From positions 2,418,001 to 2,482,000 of the forward strand of contig NZ_RKHJ01000001.1 in assembly GCF_003752465.1 (NCBI RefSeq): a stretch of DNA of 64,000 bases. The letters are read 5' to 3'. This document shows, in pieces, positions 39,577 through 47,495 of the stretch (positions are counted from its first letter, which is position 1; every line of letters begins with the position of its first letter). The position numbers and the translations under genes were made by a program. The DNA comes from Agrococcus jenensis. Lineage in GTDB: Bacteria > Actinomycetota > Actinomycetes > Actinomycetales > Microbacteriaceae. Below the pieces are notes generated by a model, which ran no database searches, had not been told where the DNA came from, and saw only the letters and a program-made list of their open reading frames with translations.

Positions 39577-40422
39577 ATGCACGAGGACGTCGCGGTCGTC
39601 ATCGAGGATGGCGAGGACATCCGGGAGCTGCTGGCGCAGGTCCTGACGCAGGGCGGCTTCGCCGTGCACACGGCATCCGACGGCGCGACCGGCGTGGAGC
39701 TCGTCCGGGAGCACGACCCCATCGTGGTGACGGTCGACGTCAACATGCCGGGCATCGACGGCTTCGAGACCGCTCGCCAGATCCGCAGCATCAGCACCGC
39801 GTACCTCGTGATGATCACGGCGCGCGGTGACGAGATCGACACGCTCGTCGGCCTGCAGACCGGCGCCGACGACTACATCGTCAAGCCGTTCCGGCCGCGC
39901 GAGCTCCGCGCGAGGATCGAGGCCATGATGCGCCGGCCGCGCTCGCTCGCCTCCTCGCACCCCTCTGCCGCGCACCAGCAGGCCGCCGTGCCGGCATCCG
40001 CGTCCGAGCCCGTCTCGCTCGCCACCGCGCCGGTCAGCACGGCGGCCCCCGGCATGACGACCCCCGGCTCGACGCCGTGGCTCGACGAGGACTCCGACGC
40101 CGCCCCGCTCGAGCACCGCGGTCTGCGGCTCGAGCCGGGAGCCCGCGTCGTCGAGCTCGAGGGCGCCGAGGTCGAGCTGACGCGCAGCGAGTTCGACATC
40201 CTGCGGATGCTGCTGGGCTCCGGCAGGCGCGTGGTCAGCAAGCTGCAGCTCGCCGGCATGCTCCGCGGCGAGCGCGGCGAGCCCGACCACTACCTGAGCG
40301 AGCACGACGCGCGCGCCATCGAGGTGCACGTCGCCAACCTGCGCCGCAAGCTGGGCGAGTCGCCCTCCGAGCCGCGCTGGATCGAGACCGTGCGCGGAGT
40401 GGGCTACCGCCGCACGGCCTGA
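39577..40422 (+). CDS. OmpR/PhoB-family response regulator with long linker
   Basis: A 281-residue regulator. Residues 4-120 are a receiver domain with the acidic pocket VIEDGED, phosphoacceptor Asp in VTVDVNMPGIDGFE (near 53), and Lys in YIVKPFRP. A low-complexity Ala/Ser/Pro linker of about 80 residues follows, unusually long for OmpR types. The C-terminal winged helix (LTRSEFDILRMLLGSG, IEVHVANLRRKLG, and WIETVRGVGYR) binds DNA. The start may be GTG 39574 or ATG 39577. Its 3' end overlaps that of the GGDEF gene by 19 bp. The kinase at 41609-43231 is the most likely partner by position. Confidence 0.9.
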   Translation: MHEDVAVVIEDGEDIRELLAQVLTQGGFAVHTASDGATGVELVREHDPIVVTVDVNMPGIDGFETARQIRSISTAYLVMITARGDEIDTLVGLQTGADDYIVKPFRPRELRARIEAMMRRPRSLASSHPSAAHQQAAVPASASEPVSLATAPVSTAAPGMTTPGSTPWLDEDSDAAPLEHRGLRLEPGARVVELEGAEVELTRSEFDILRMLLGSGRRVVSKLQLAGMLRGERGEPDHYLSEHDARAIEVHVANLRRKLGESPSEPRWIETVRGVGYRRTA

Positions 40423-41612
40423 TCGCCGCGCGCGGCGCTGTCGGCGTCGTCGTCCTCGCCGGCGACCACCACGGTCACGTCGTCGCTCGCGATCGCGCGG
40501 CGCGCCGCAGCACGCGCGGCGTCGAGCAGCGTCTCGCGGTCGTACCCGCTCGTGCTCGTCACGCTGAGCCCCATGCCGATGGGCGGGATCACGGGCACGC
40601 CGGCCGTGCGCAGCTGGTCGAGCATCGCGCGGTGCATGCGCGCCGCGAGCTGCCGCGCCTCGGCGGGCGACTTGGGCTGGAACGCGAGCAGCAGCTTGCC
40701 CTCGTCGTCGGTGCCCATCGCCGCCGTCGTCGGCGACAGCCGCCGCACGGCCGCCCTCGCCGCCTGGCGCACGTGCTCCGCCTCGTCGGCGCCGAAGGCC
40801 GTCGAGATGCGCGACAGGGCGTCGATCTTCACCACGAGCACCGCGAAGAGCTCCGCCCGGCGATTGGCGCGCATGAGCCGTCCGCCGAGCACGCGCACGA
40901 ACGACGGCTCGAGCAGCACCCCGTCGGGCGCGATCGCCATGAGCGTGGAGTCCTCGGTGCCGCGGAGCCGCACCTGCTCGGCGCGCAGCACCGAGGTGAG
41001 CACGACCACGATCACGATGAGCGACATCGTGACGATCCCGACCAGGCTGTTCGAGAGCCAGGTCTGGAAGACCGGGTGCTCGGTGCCGAGCGCGAGCGCC
41101 GTGAGGCTCCGCGTGAGCTGGAAGGCGGCGGCGAGCCCGAGCGTCACGCTCAGGCCGAGCGCCGTGCGGGTGCGTCGCATCGCGCCGCGCGTCGCCTCCG
41201 AGGCCGTCAGCGCCGAGAACAGCGCGTTCGCGCCGAACACGAGGGGCGACGCCGACCAGCCCTCGGTCGGGGTCTCGAGCAGCACCATGACGACGGTCGC
41301 GACCGAGGCGGCGATCACCGCCACCGCCGACCGTCGCAGGCGGTGCCCGTTGAACACGCGGCATCCGAGCCACAGCAGTCCGAGCGCGGCGACCCACGCC
41401 GCGTTGCCGATCGCGACGAGCCACCACGCGTCGGTGCTGACCGCGCGCACGATGTAGGCCTCCGTCGCGATCATGCCGCCGATGAAGCCCAGCGCCCACA
41501 CCCGGCCGGCGCGGTCGTCCTTGCGCAGCATCGTCTCGAGCACGAACACGCCGCCGGCGACGTGCATCACGACGGCGGTGAGGAACTGGATCGTGGGGAC
41601 GTCGAGGGTCAT
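40404..41612 (-). CDS. Membrane protein with degenerate GGDEF domain
   Basis: A 402-residue protein: about seven membrane helices in residues 5-225, a short linker, and a GGDEF-fold domain in residues 235-390. At the position of the GG(D/E)EF active site it reads AMGTDDEGKLLL, so it is unlikely to make cyclic di-GMP. It may be a sensor or a receptor-like output. The ATG overlaps the stop of the histidine kinase by four bases (ATGA), so the two are made together. The 3' end overlaps the convergent response regulator gene by 19 bp. Confidence 0.8.
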   Translation of the reverse strand: MTLDVPTIQFLTAVVMHVAGGVFVLETMLRKDDRAGRVWALGFIGGMIATEAYIVRAVSTDAWWLVAIGNAAWVAALGLLWLGCRVFNGHRLRRSAVAVIAASVATVVMVLLETPTEGWSASPLVFGANALFSALTASEATRGAMRRTRTALGLSVTLGLAAAFQLTRSLTALALGTEHPVFQTWLSNSLVGIVTMSLIVIVVVLTSVLRAEQVRLRGTEDSTLMAIAPDGVLLEPSFVRVLGGRLMRANRRAELFAVLVVKIDALSRISTAFGADEAEHVRQAARAAVRRLSPTTAAMGTDDEGKLLLAFQPKSPAEARQLAARMHRAMLDQLRTAGVPVIPPIGMGLSVTSTSGYDRETLLDAARAAARRAIASDDVTVVVAGEDDDADSAARGDQAVRR

Positions 41613-43231
41613 GCTGCGGCTCCTCGCCGGATGAGCGGCAGCCGGACGACGAACGTCGCCCCGCCGCCGGGCTCGCTCTGGACGGTGATCTCGCCGCCGT
41701 GCGCGCGCACGAGATCGCGGCTGATGGCGAGCCCGAGCCCGTTGCCGGGCGCCATGTTGCCCGCCTGGGCGGCGCGGTAGCGGCGCTCGAAGAGCCGCGG
41801 CAGCGACTCCTCGGCGATGCCTGGCCCGTCGTCGCGCACGACGAGCCAGGCGTGCTTGTCGTCGGAGGTGACGCCGACCTCGATGAGGCCGTCGCCCGTG
41901 TGGTAGTTGACCGCGTTGCCGACGAGGTTGTCGACGACCTGGCGGATGCGGATCGGATCGATGTCGGCCTCGACCGACTCGATCCCGGTCGTGTCGATGC
42001 GGATGTTGCGCGCCGCCGCGCGCGGCTCCATCGCCTCGGCGGACGCCTGCACGACGCGCGCGATGTCCTCGCGCACGAGCCGGACGTCGAACCGCCCGGG
42101 GCCGTCGCCGGTCGCTGCGAGCACGTCGCCGATGATGACGAGCAGTCGGGAGGCGTTGCGCTCGGCGATCTCGAGGCTGCGGCGGGCGTGGGGGCCCACG
42201 TCGCCGCCGTCGAGCGCGAGGTCGAGGTGGCCGAGCACGCTCGTCAGCGGCGTGCGCAGCTCGTGCGAGACGGAGGCGACGAGCTCGTCGCGCATCTGGC
42301 CGGCGAGCTGCTCGGCGGTGACGTCGCGCGTGATGAGGATCGCCCCGACGTCGGCGCCGTCGACGTCGACGAGCCGGCGGACCGTCGACTGCAGCGCACG
42401 GCGGCTGTCGCCGGGAGGCCCCTGCCAGCAGAGCACGTTCTCGAACACCTCGCCGCGCCGGGCTCGCGCCGCGGGCGACTGGCCGGGCTCGACGGGCGTC
42501 ACGCCGTCGGCGTCGTACAGCTCCGCCGTGTCGTCGAACGCGTTGAGGCGCAGGTGGGCGTCGTTCTCGACGGAGACCGAGCCGTCGGCGCCGATGCGCA
42601 CGACGCCGAAGTCGACGGCGTCGAGCACCTCGCTCACGGCATCCTCCTGGCGCCTCGCGCGCTCCACCGCGTGGTCGAGGTAGGTCGCCTGCTCGTCGAG
42701 CAGCGTGCGCTGCGCCGCCGCGCGCCGGGCGGCGACGAAGGCGACGATCGATCCGGCGGTGAGCACGAGCGGCCCGAGGTACGTGTGCACCGGGTCGACC
42801 TCCTGCTCGAGCATGATGCTCGCGGCCCAGAACAGCAGCGACGAGCCGCCCGCGCCGACGACGAGGCCGCGCCAGCCGCCGACGGTCGCCAGCCACGTCG
42901 CGGGCACCATCCACAGCAGCCACAGCTCGGAGTCGGGGTCGCCGATCTGCAGCAGGAAGATGGCGAGCAGGTCGCCGGTCGGCACGACGCCGACCCAGAT
43001 CGGGTGCACGCGGTTCCACGGCACCACGAGGGCCAGCACCGTGAGGGCGAACAGCAGCAGCATGCCCACGAAGAGCACGTCGCCCGCGGCGAGCTCGCCC
43101 ACGACGACGACGAGCCCGCAGGCGACGAGGCACGCCGCGGCGAGCAGCAGCTGGTTGACAGCGGTGACGCGCTCTCGAGTGCGGTCTGGGCGCACCGCGT
43201 CGGTGCGACTCACCGTCACGGCCGCGTCCAT
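41609..43231 (-). CDS. Membrane sensor histidine kinase
   Basis: A 540-residue kinase. Six membrane helices span residues 25-200. A PAS-like region follows (about 210-320), then HisKA with the phosphoacceptor VSHELRTPLTSVLGH near residue 338, and HATPase with the N box VDNLVGNAVNYH, G1 box RDDGPGIAEES and G2 box GNGLGLAISRDLVRAHGG. All catalytic boxes look intact. It is cotranscribed with the degenerate GGDEF gene and faces the OmpR-type regulator. A TACCGT -10 element lies 6 nt before the ATG, indicating a leaderless mRNA. Confidence 0.92.
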   Translation of the reverse strand: MDAAVTVSRTDAVRPDRTRERVTAVNQLLLAAACLVACGLVVVVGELAAGDVLFVGMLLLFALTVLALVVPWNRVHPIWVGVVPTGDLLAIFLLQIGDPDSELWLLWMVPATWLATVGGWRGLVVGAGGSSLLFWAASIMLEQEVDPVHTYLGPLVLTAGSIVAFVAARRAAAQRTLLDEQATYLDHAVERARRQEDAVSEVLDAVDFGVVRIGADGSVSVENDAHLRLNAFDDTAELYDADGVTPVEPGQSPAARARRGEVFENVLCWQGPPGDSRRALQSTVRRLVDVDGADVGAILITRDVTAEQLAGQMRDELVASVSHELRTPLTSVLGHLDLALDGGDVGPHARRSLEIAERNASRLLVIIGDVLAATGDGPGRFDVRLVREDIARVVQASAEAMEPRAAARNIRIDTTGIESVEADIDPIRIRQVVDNLVGNAVNYHTGDGLIEVGVTSDDKHAWLVVRDDGPGIAEESLPRLFERRYRAAQAGNMAPGNGLGLAISRDLVRAHGGEITVQSEPGGGATFVVRLPLIRRGAAA

Positions 43232-43237
43232 GGGACG

Positions 43238-43243
43238 ACGGTA
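43238..43243 (-). promoter_or_regulatory. -10 element of a leaderless histidine kinase promoter
   Basis: TACCGT ends 6 nt before the ATG at 43231. Confidence 0.5.
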
Positions 43244-43328
43244 CCGCGCGCGGCGTTCGCGGCGCACGCTCGGCACGCGCGGCTACGATCGCGGCAGGCG
43301 GCCGCAGCGGCCGCGGACGGGAGGCGTC

Positions 43329-43949
43329 GTGCTGGAGTTCCTGACAGGCTCGGGCCTCGCCGCGGCCGCGGGCATGAACGCGTACATCCCGCTGCTGGTC
43401 GTCGGCCTCGCGAACCGCTTCTTCCCGGATGCCATGCAGCTGCCGGACGGCTGGGCGTGGCTGTCGAACGGCTGGGTGCTCGGCATCGTCGCGGTGCTGC
43501 TCGTGGTCGAGGTGGTGGCCGACAAGATCCCCGCCGTCGACAGCGTCAACGACGTGCTGCAGTCGATCGTGCGACCGACCGCTGGTGGCCTCGCCTTCGG
43601 CTCGTCGTCGACGGCCTCCACCGTCGCCGTCACCGATCCGGCCGCCTTCTTCGCCTCGAACCAGTGGGTGCCGATCGTGGTCGGCGCGGTGATAGCGCTC
43701 GGCGTGCACACGGCGAAGTCGCTCACGCGGCCGGCCGCGAACGTCGCGACCGCGGGCACGGCGGCGCCGGTGGTCTCGACGATCGAGGACGTCGGCGCGA
43801 TCGGCCTCTCGCTGCTCGCGATCGTGGCACCGGTGCTCGTGCTCGTCGCCCTCGCGCTGCTCGGCCTGCTGGGCTGGTCGCTCTGGCGACGGGCGAGGCG
43901 CCGCGGCTCGGACCTCCGAGCGGCGACCGAGCGGCCGGCGGAACCCTAG
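43329..43949 (+). CDS. DUF4126 membrane protein
   Basis: A 206-residue integral membrane protein with about five hydrophobic helices. It starts LEFLTGSGLAAAAGMNAYIPLLVVGL, typical of DUF4126, and contains VVADKIPAVDSVND and RPTAGGLAFGSS. The function of the family is unknown. The GTG at 43329 is preceded by GGGAGG at a good distance. Its stop codon shares the bases CTAG (43946-43949) with the stop of the convergent serine hydrolase gene, so the two genes overlap by four bases. Confidence 0.85.
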   Translation: MLEFLTGSGLAAAAGMNAYIPLLVVGLANRFFPDAMQLPDGWAWLSNGWVLGIVAVLLVVEVVADKIPAVDSVNDVLQSIVRPTAGGLAFGSSSTASTVAVTDPAAFFASNQWVPIVVGAVIALGVHTAKSLTRPAANVATAGTAAPVVSTIEDVGAIGLSLLAIVAPVLVLVALALLGLLGWSLWRRARRRGSDLRAATERPAEP

Positions 43950-45346
43950 GCGGGCCGGGCCGCCGAGGCCCCGCCCTCGGCCGTCGCGTCCGCGGGCACG
44001 GGTGCGACGGCATCCATGCGCCACGCGCCGCGCCAGCGGACCACGCGCCCGTCGTCGTCGCGCTCGGCGATCGCGTGCTCGTGGCCCGAGCCCATGCCCG
44101 TGGCGGCCGCGATGCGGACGCGGTCGTCGCCCTCGGGCGTGAGCACGTCCACCGCCTGCAGCGGGTCCGGCGCCGTGGGCGCGATCGCGAGCAGCCGGCC
44201 GCCGAGCTCCACGACGTCGACGCGGCCCCAGATGCTCGCGTAGGCGCCCTCGAACGAGCGGGCGAGGTCGAGGTCGCGGACATCGGTCGAGGACGCATCG
44301 AGCGCCGTGCCGACGATGCGCGCGATGCCGACCGCCAGCTCCTCGGCGGGTGCGTCGATCGCGTTCGTCAGCACGGTCACGACCACGTCGCGCTCGGCGT
44401 CCACGAGCGTGCGCGTCGCCTGCCCTGTCCAGGCACCGCCATGGCCCGCCCACGTGCGGCCGTCGATCGTGCGCAGCATCATGCCGAGGCCGTAGCCGGC
44501 GCTGCCGCCGTCGCGCGCCGTGGTCGTCCAGAGCTGCTGCCGCATCCGCCGCCGGCTCGCGGCGTCCAGCAGCCGGTCGTCGCCGTCCGCGACCGTGCGG
44601 AGCAGGTCGGTGAGCTCCGCAGCCGTCGCCACGGCGCCCGTCGCGGCGGCCAGCGCGCCGGTCGAGGGGCTGCCGAGCACGACCCGGCCCTCGTGCGAGT
44701 GCAGCGCGGAGTGGCCTGCCACGAGCGGGCCGCTGCCGGTGCCGAGGTCGGCGCTCGTGGCGCCGAGCCCGAGCGGCTCGACGAGCAGCGCCTCGATCGC
44801 GTCGGCGTACGAGCGGCCGGTGACGGCCTCGATCACGAGCCCGAGCAGCCCGAAGCCGATGTTCGAGTACTTGAACTCGGTGGATGCAGGCACGCGCGAG
44901 ACGCCGGCGCGGGCGATGCCGAGCAGGCGGTCGGCGTCGGGGAAGTCGTCCTCGAGGTGCCAGAAGGCGACGTCGTCGCCGTCGCGGACGGCGCCGCCGC
45001 CGTGCGACAGCAGCTCGCGCAGCAGCAGCGCGCCGGCGTCGGTGCCGCGGAGCGCGGTCACGTGCAGCTGCGCCTCGTCGTCGAGCCGCAGCCTGCCGTC
45101 GTCGACGAGCCGCATCGTGGCGATCGCGGCGAGGGCCTTCGAGTGCGAGGCGATGCGGAACCGGTGCGCGGGCGTGAGCGCCTCCCCCGTCGACGCGTCG
45201 GCGACGCCGTGCGCGCGCTCCAGCACGAGCTCGCCGTCGATCCGCACCGCGACCTGCACGCCGGGGATCCGCAGCCGCCACCGGCGGTAGGCGAGCCAGC
45301 GGTCCGCGTAGTCGAGGGCGTGCGGGAGCGACGGATACGCAGGCAT
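43946..45346 (-). CDS. Serine hydrolase, beta-lactamase/penicillin-binding fold (class C-like)
   Basis: A 466-residue protein of the beta-lactamase-related family. Active-site motifs are SHSK (Ser and Lys, near residue 68), YSN (near 157) and HGG (near 300, in place of KTG). The last 120 residues form an extra C-terminal domain. No signal peptide is evident, so a cytoplasmic esterase or peptidase is more likely than a beta-lactamase. The ATG at 45346 gives MPAYPSLPHALDYADRW. A CAGGAT hexamer lies 6 nt upstream, compatible with a leaderless start. It is separated from rpsA by a terminator. Confidence 0.88.
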   Translation of the reverse strand: MPAYPSLPHALDYADRWLAYRRWRLRIPGVQVAVRIDGELVLERAHGVADASTGEALTPAHRFRIASHSKALAAIATMRLVDDGRLRLDDEAQLHVTALRGTDAGALLLRELLSHGGGAVRDGDDVAFWHLEDDFPDADRLLGIARAGVSRVPASTEFKYSNIGFGLLGLVIEAVTGRSYADAIEALLVEPLGLGATSADLGTGSGPLVAGHSALHSHEGRVVLGSPSTGALAAATGAVATAAELTDLLRTVADGDDRLLDAASRRRMRQQLWTTTARDGGSAGYGLGMMLRTIDGRTWAGHGGAWTGQATRTLVDAERDVVVTVLTNAIDAPAEELAVGIARIVGTALDASSTDVRDLDLARSFEGAYASIWGRVDVVELGGRLLAIAPTAPDPLQAVDVLTPEGDDRVRIAAATGMGSGHEHAIAERDDDGRVVRWRGAWRMDAVAPVPADATAEGGASAARPA

Positions 45347-45379
45347 GCTCCGATCCTGCCATGCCCCCGCCAACGCGAA

Positions 45380-45407
45380 GCGGGCCGCACCCGGAGGTGC
45401 GGCCCGC
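45380..45407 (-). terminator. Terminator of rpsA
   Basis: Perfect 12-bp stem GCGGGCCGCACC / GGTGCGGCCCGC with a CGGA loop, 17 bp after the rpsA stop. Confidence 0.85.
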
Positions 45408-45423
45408 AGGCGTGGTGCGGTGC

Positions 45424-46884
45424 TTACTCGGCGGAGCCGGTGAGCTTCTCGCGGAGGGCGGCGAGGGCCTCGTCGTCGGCGAGCGTGCCGGCGCCGGACT
45501 CCTCGGAGGAGCCGCCGAACGACGATGCGCCCGAGGGCACGTCGTTCGAGTGCACGTCGGCGTCGCGGGCCGCGGCGACCTGCGCCTTGTGCGCCTCCCA
45601 GCGCGTCTGCGCTGCGGCGTACTCGGCCTCCCAGGCCTCGCGCTGCTCGTCGAAGCCTTCCTTCCACTCGTTCGTCTCGGGGTCGAAGCCCTCCGGGAAC
45701 TTGTAGTTGCCCTGCTCGTCGTACTCGGCGAGCATGCCGTAGAGCGCGGGGTCGAAGTCGGTGCCGTCGGGGTCGACGCCCTCGTTCGCCTGCTTGAGCG
45801 AGAGCGAGATGCGGCGGCGCTCGAGGTCGATGTCGATGATCTTGACGAAGACCTCGTCGTTGACCGCGACGACCTGGTCAGCCGTCTCGACGTGCTTCGA
45901 CGACAGCTCCGAGATGTGCACGAGGCCCTCGATGCCGTCCGCGACGCGGACGAACGCACCGAACGTGACGAGCTTCGTGACCTTGCCCGGCGCGACCTGG
46001 CCGATGGCGTGGGTGCGCGCGAAGATCTGCCACGGGTCCTCCTGCGTCGCCTTGAGCGACAGCGAGACGCGCTCGCGGTCGAGCTCGACCGTGAGGATCT
46101 CGACGGTGACCTCCTGGCCGACCTCGACGACCTCCGACGCGTGCTCGATGTGCTTCCACGAGAGCTCGGAGACGTGCACGAGGCCGTCCACGCCGCCCAG
46201 GTCGACGAACGCACCGAAGTTGACGATCGACGAGACGACGCCCTTGCGGACCTGGCCCTTCTGGAGCGACTGGAGGAACTGGCCGCGCGAGGCCGACTGG
46301 GTCTCCTCGAGCAGCGCACGGCGCGAGAGCACGACGTTGTTGCGGTTCTTGTCGAGCTCGAGGATCTTCGCCTCGATCTCCTGGCCGAGGTACGGCGTGA
46401 GGTCGCGGACGCGGCGCAGCTCGATGAGCGAGGCCGGCAGGAAGCCGCGGAGGCCGATGTCGACGATGAGACCGCCCTTGACCACCTCGATGACCGTGCC
46501 GGTGACGACGCCGTCCTCGTCCTTGATGCGCTCGACGTCGCCCCAGGCGCGCTCGTACTGCGCGCGCTTCTTGGAGAGGATCAGACGACCCTCCTTGTCC
46601 TCCTTCTGGAGGACGAGCGCCTCGACGGTGTCGCCGACCTCGACGACCTCCGTCGGGTCGACGTCGTGCTTGATGGAGAGCTCGCGCGAGGGGATGACGC
46701 CCTCGGTCTTGTAGCCGACGTCGAGAAGGACCTCATCGCGGTCGATCTTGACGACGGTGCCCTCGATGAGGTCGCCGTCGTTGAAGAACTTCAGGGTCTT
46801 CTCAACGGCGGCCATGAAGTCATCGGCCGAGCCGATGTCGTTCACAGCGACCTGCTTGGGAGCCGTGGTCGTTGCAGTGGTCAT
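45424..46884 (-). CDS. rpsA: 30S ribosomal protein S1
   Basis: A 486-residue S1 with four S1 RNA-binding domains between residues 30 and 360 (for example GDLIEGTVVKIDRDEVLLDV and GAFVDLGGVDGLVHVSELSW) and an acidic, low-complexity C-terminal tail of about 120 residues. Actinobacterial S1 usually has four domains against six in E. coli. It helps load mRNA on the ribosome. ATG 46884 gives MTTATTTAPKQVAVNDIGS, the expected N-terminus. A promoter lies about 100 bp upstream, leaving a leader with a hairpin. Confidence 0.97.
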   Translation of the reverse strand: MTTATTTAPKQVAVNDIGSADDFMAAVEKTLKFFNDGDLIEGTVVKIDRDEVLLDVGYKTEGVIPSRELSIKHDVDPTEVVEVGDTVEALVLQKEDKEGRLILSKKRAQYERAWGDVERIKDEDGVVTGTVIEVVKGGLIVDIGLRGFLPASLIELRRVRDLTPYLGQEIEAKILELDKNRNNVVLSRRALLEETQSASRGQFLQSLQKGQVRKGVVSSIVNFGAFVDLGGVDGLVHVSELSWKHIEHASEVVEVGQEVTVEILTVELDRERVSLSLKATQEDPWQIFARTHAIGQVAPGKVTKLVTFGAFVRVADGIEGLVHISELSSKHVETADQVVAVNDEVFVKIIDIDLERRRISLSLKQANEGVDPDGTDFDPALYGMLAEYDEQGNYKFPEGFDPETNEWKEGFDEQREAWEAEYAAAQTRWEAHKAQVAAARDADVHSNDVPSGASSFGGSSEESGAGTLADDEALAALREKLTGSAE

Positions 46885-46919
46885 AGAGTTCAAGGTGCCT
46901 TGTTGGTGGTCTCGGGCCG

Positions 46920-46939
46920 ATGGGCATGCGGATGCCCAT
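46920..46939 (-). promoter_or_regulatory. Hairpin in the rpsA mRNA leader
   Basis: Perfect 8-bp stem ATGGGCAT / ATGCCCAT with a 4-nt loop, about 36 bp upstream of the rpsA ATG and within the transcribed leader. S1 represses its own translation in E. coli; whether this hairpin has that role is not known. Confidence 0.4.
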
Positions 46940-46983
46940 CCAGCGCTTCGGATTGGGGTCGTCACCACACGAGTGACCCGGCA

Positions 46984-47013
46984 ACTCTACACGGCGTTCG
47001 CACAGGTCGACAA
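46984..47013 (-). promoter_or_regulatory. rpsA promoter
   Basis: On the minus strand, TTGTCG (47008-47013) and TAGAGT (46984-46989) are separated by 18 bp, the best -35/-10 pair found in the window. It lies 100 bp upstream of the rpsA ATG. Confidence 0.6.
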
Positions 47014-47039
47014 GCGAGGCCCCGGCTCGCCGGGACGCG

Positions 47040-47495
47040 TCAGTCGTGCGCGAGCGCCGAGCGCACCATCATCGTGCCGAGCGGCTCGGCGCACGAGCCC
47101 TCCGCGAGCGTGCGATCGAACAGGTCCCGGTCGGCGAGCGACCGGATGGCGGCGTCGCGATCCGCCGTCGCGGCCTCGACGAGCCCGGGGGCGCAGCTCG
47201 CGCGCCAGCGGGCGAGCGCCGCCTCGGTCTCGGCCTCCAGCGCGTCGAGCGCCTCGTGCCACGCGTCCACGCTCGCCTCGTGCTCGCGCTCGGCCGCGCG
47301 GCGTCGCCAGAGGCCGACGCGCGGTGCCGGTCCCGGCTCCTCGGCGCGGAGCCGCAGCGATTCGGCGTGGGCGCGGTCGCAGACCCCGATCGGCTCGCCG
47401 GCGTGGGCGCCGAGCGCCGCACGCTCGAGCAGCGCGAGCTGGTCGAAGTGCTCGACCGGCTCGCGCATGCCCGAGGCGACCTCGAGCGCCGTCAC
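47040..47495 (-). CDS. Small protein of unknown function coupled to the DUF885 gene
   Basis: A 151-residue protein rich in Ala, Glu and Arg, mostly helical by appearance, with a possible coiled coil at AEREHEASVDAWHEALDALE. No signal peptide or membrane helix is seen. GTG 47495 overlaps the stop of the DUF885 gene (GTGA), so it is translated with it. Two or three cysteines (VCDRAH, SCAPG, SCAEP) are spread without a metal-binding spacing. I do not recognise the family. Confidence 0.6.
   Translation of the reverse strand: MTALEVASGMREPVEHFDQLALLERAALGAHAGEPIGVCDRAHAESLRLRAEEPGPAPRVGLWRRRAAEREHEASVDAWHEALDALEAETEAALARWRASCAPGLVEAATADRDAAIRSLADRDLFDRTLAEGSCAEPLGTMMVRSALAHD

Noticed and set aside
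45380-45407. Riboswitch or attenuator near the serine hydrolase gene
   Set aside because: The hairpin is a plain terminator placed 17 bp after rpsA; no extra conserved structure is visible.
40404-46319. Very long open frame of 1971 codons on the minus strand
   Set aside because: It crosses rpsA, the serine hydrolase, the kinase and intergenic regions in the wrong frame. Only its last 402 codons are a real gene. Such shadows are common at this GC content.
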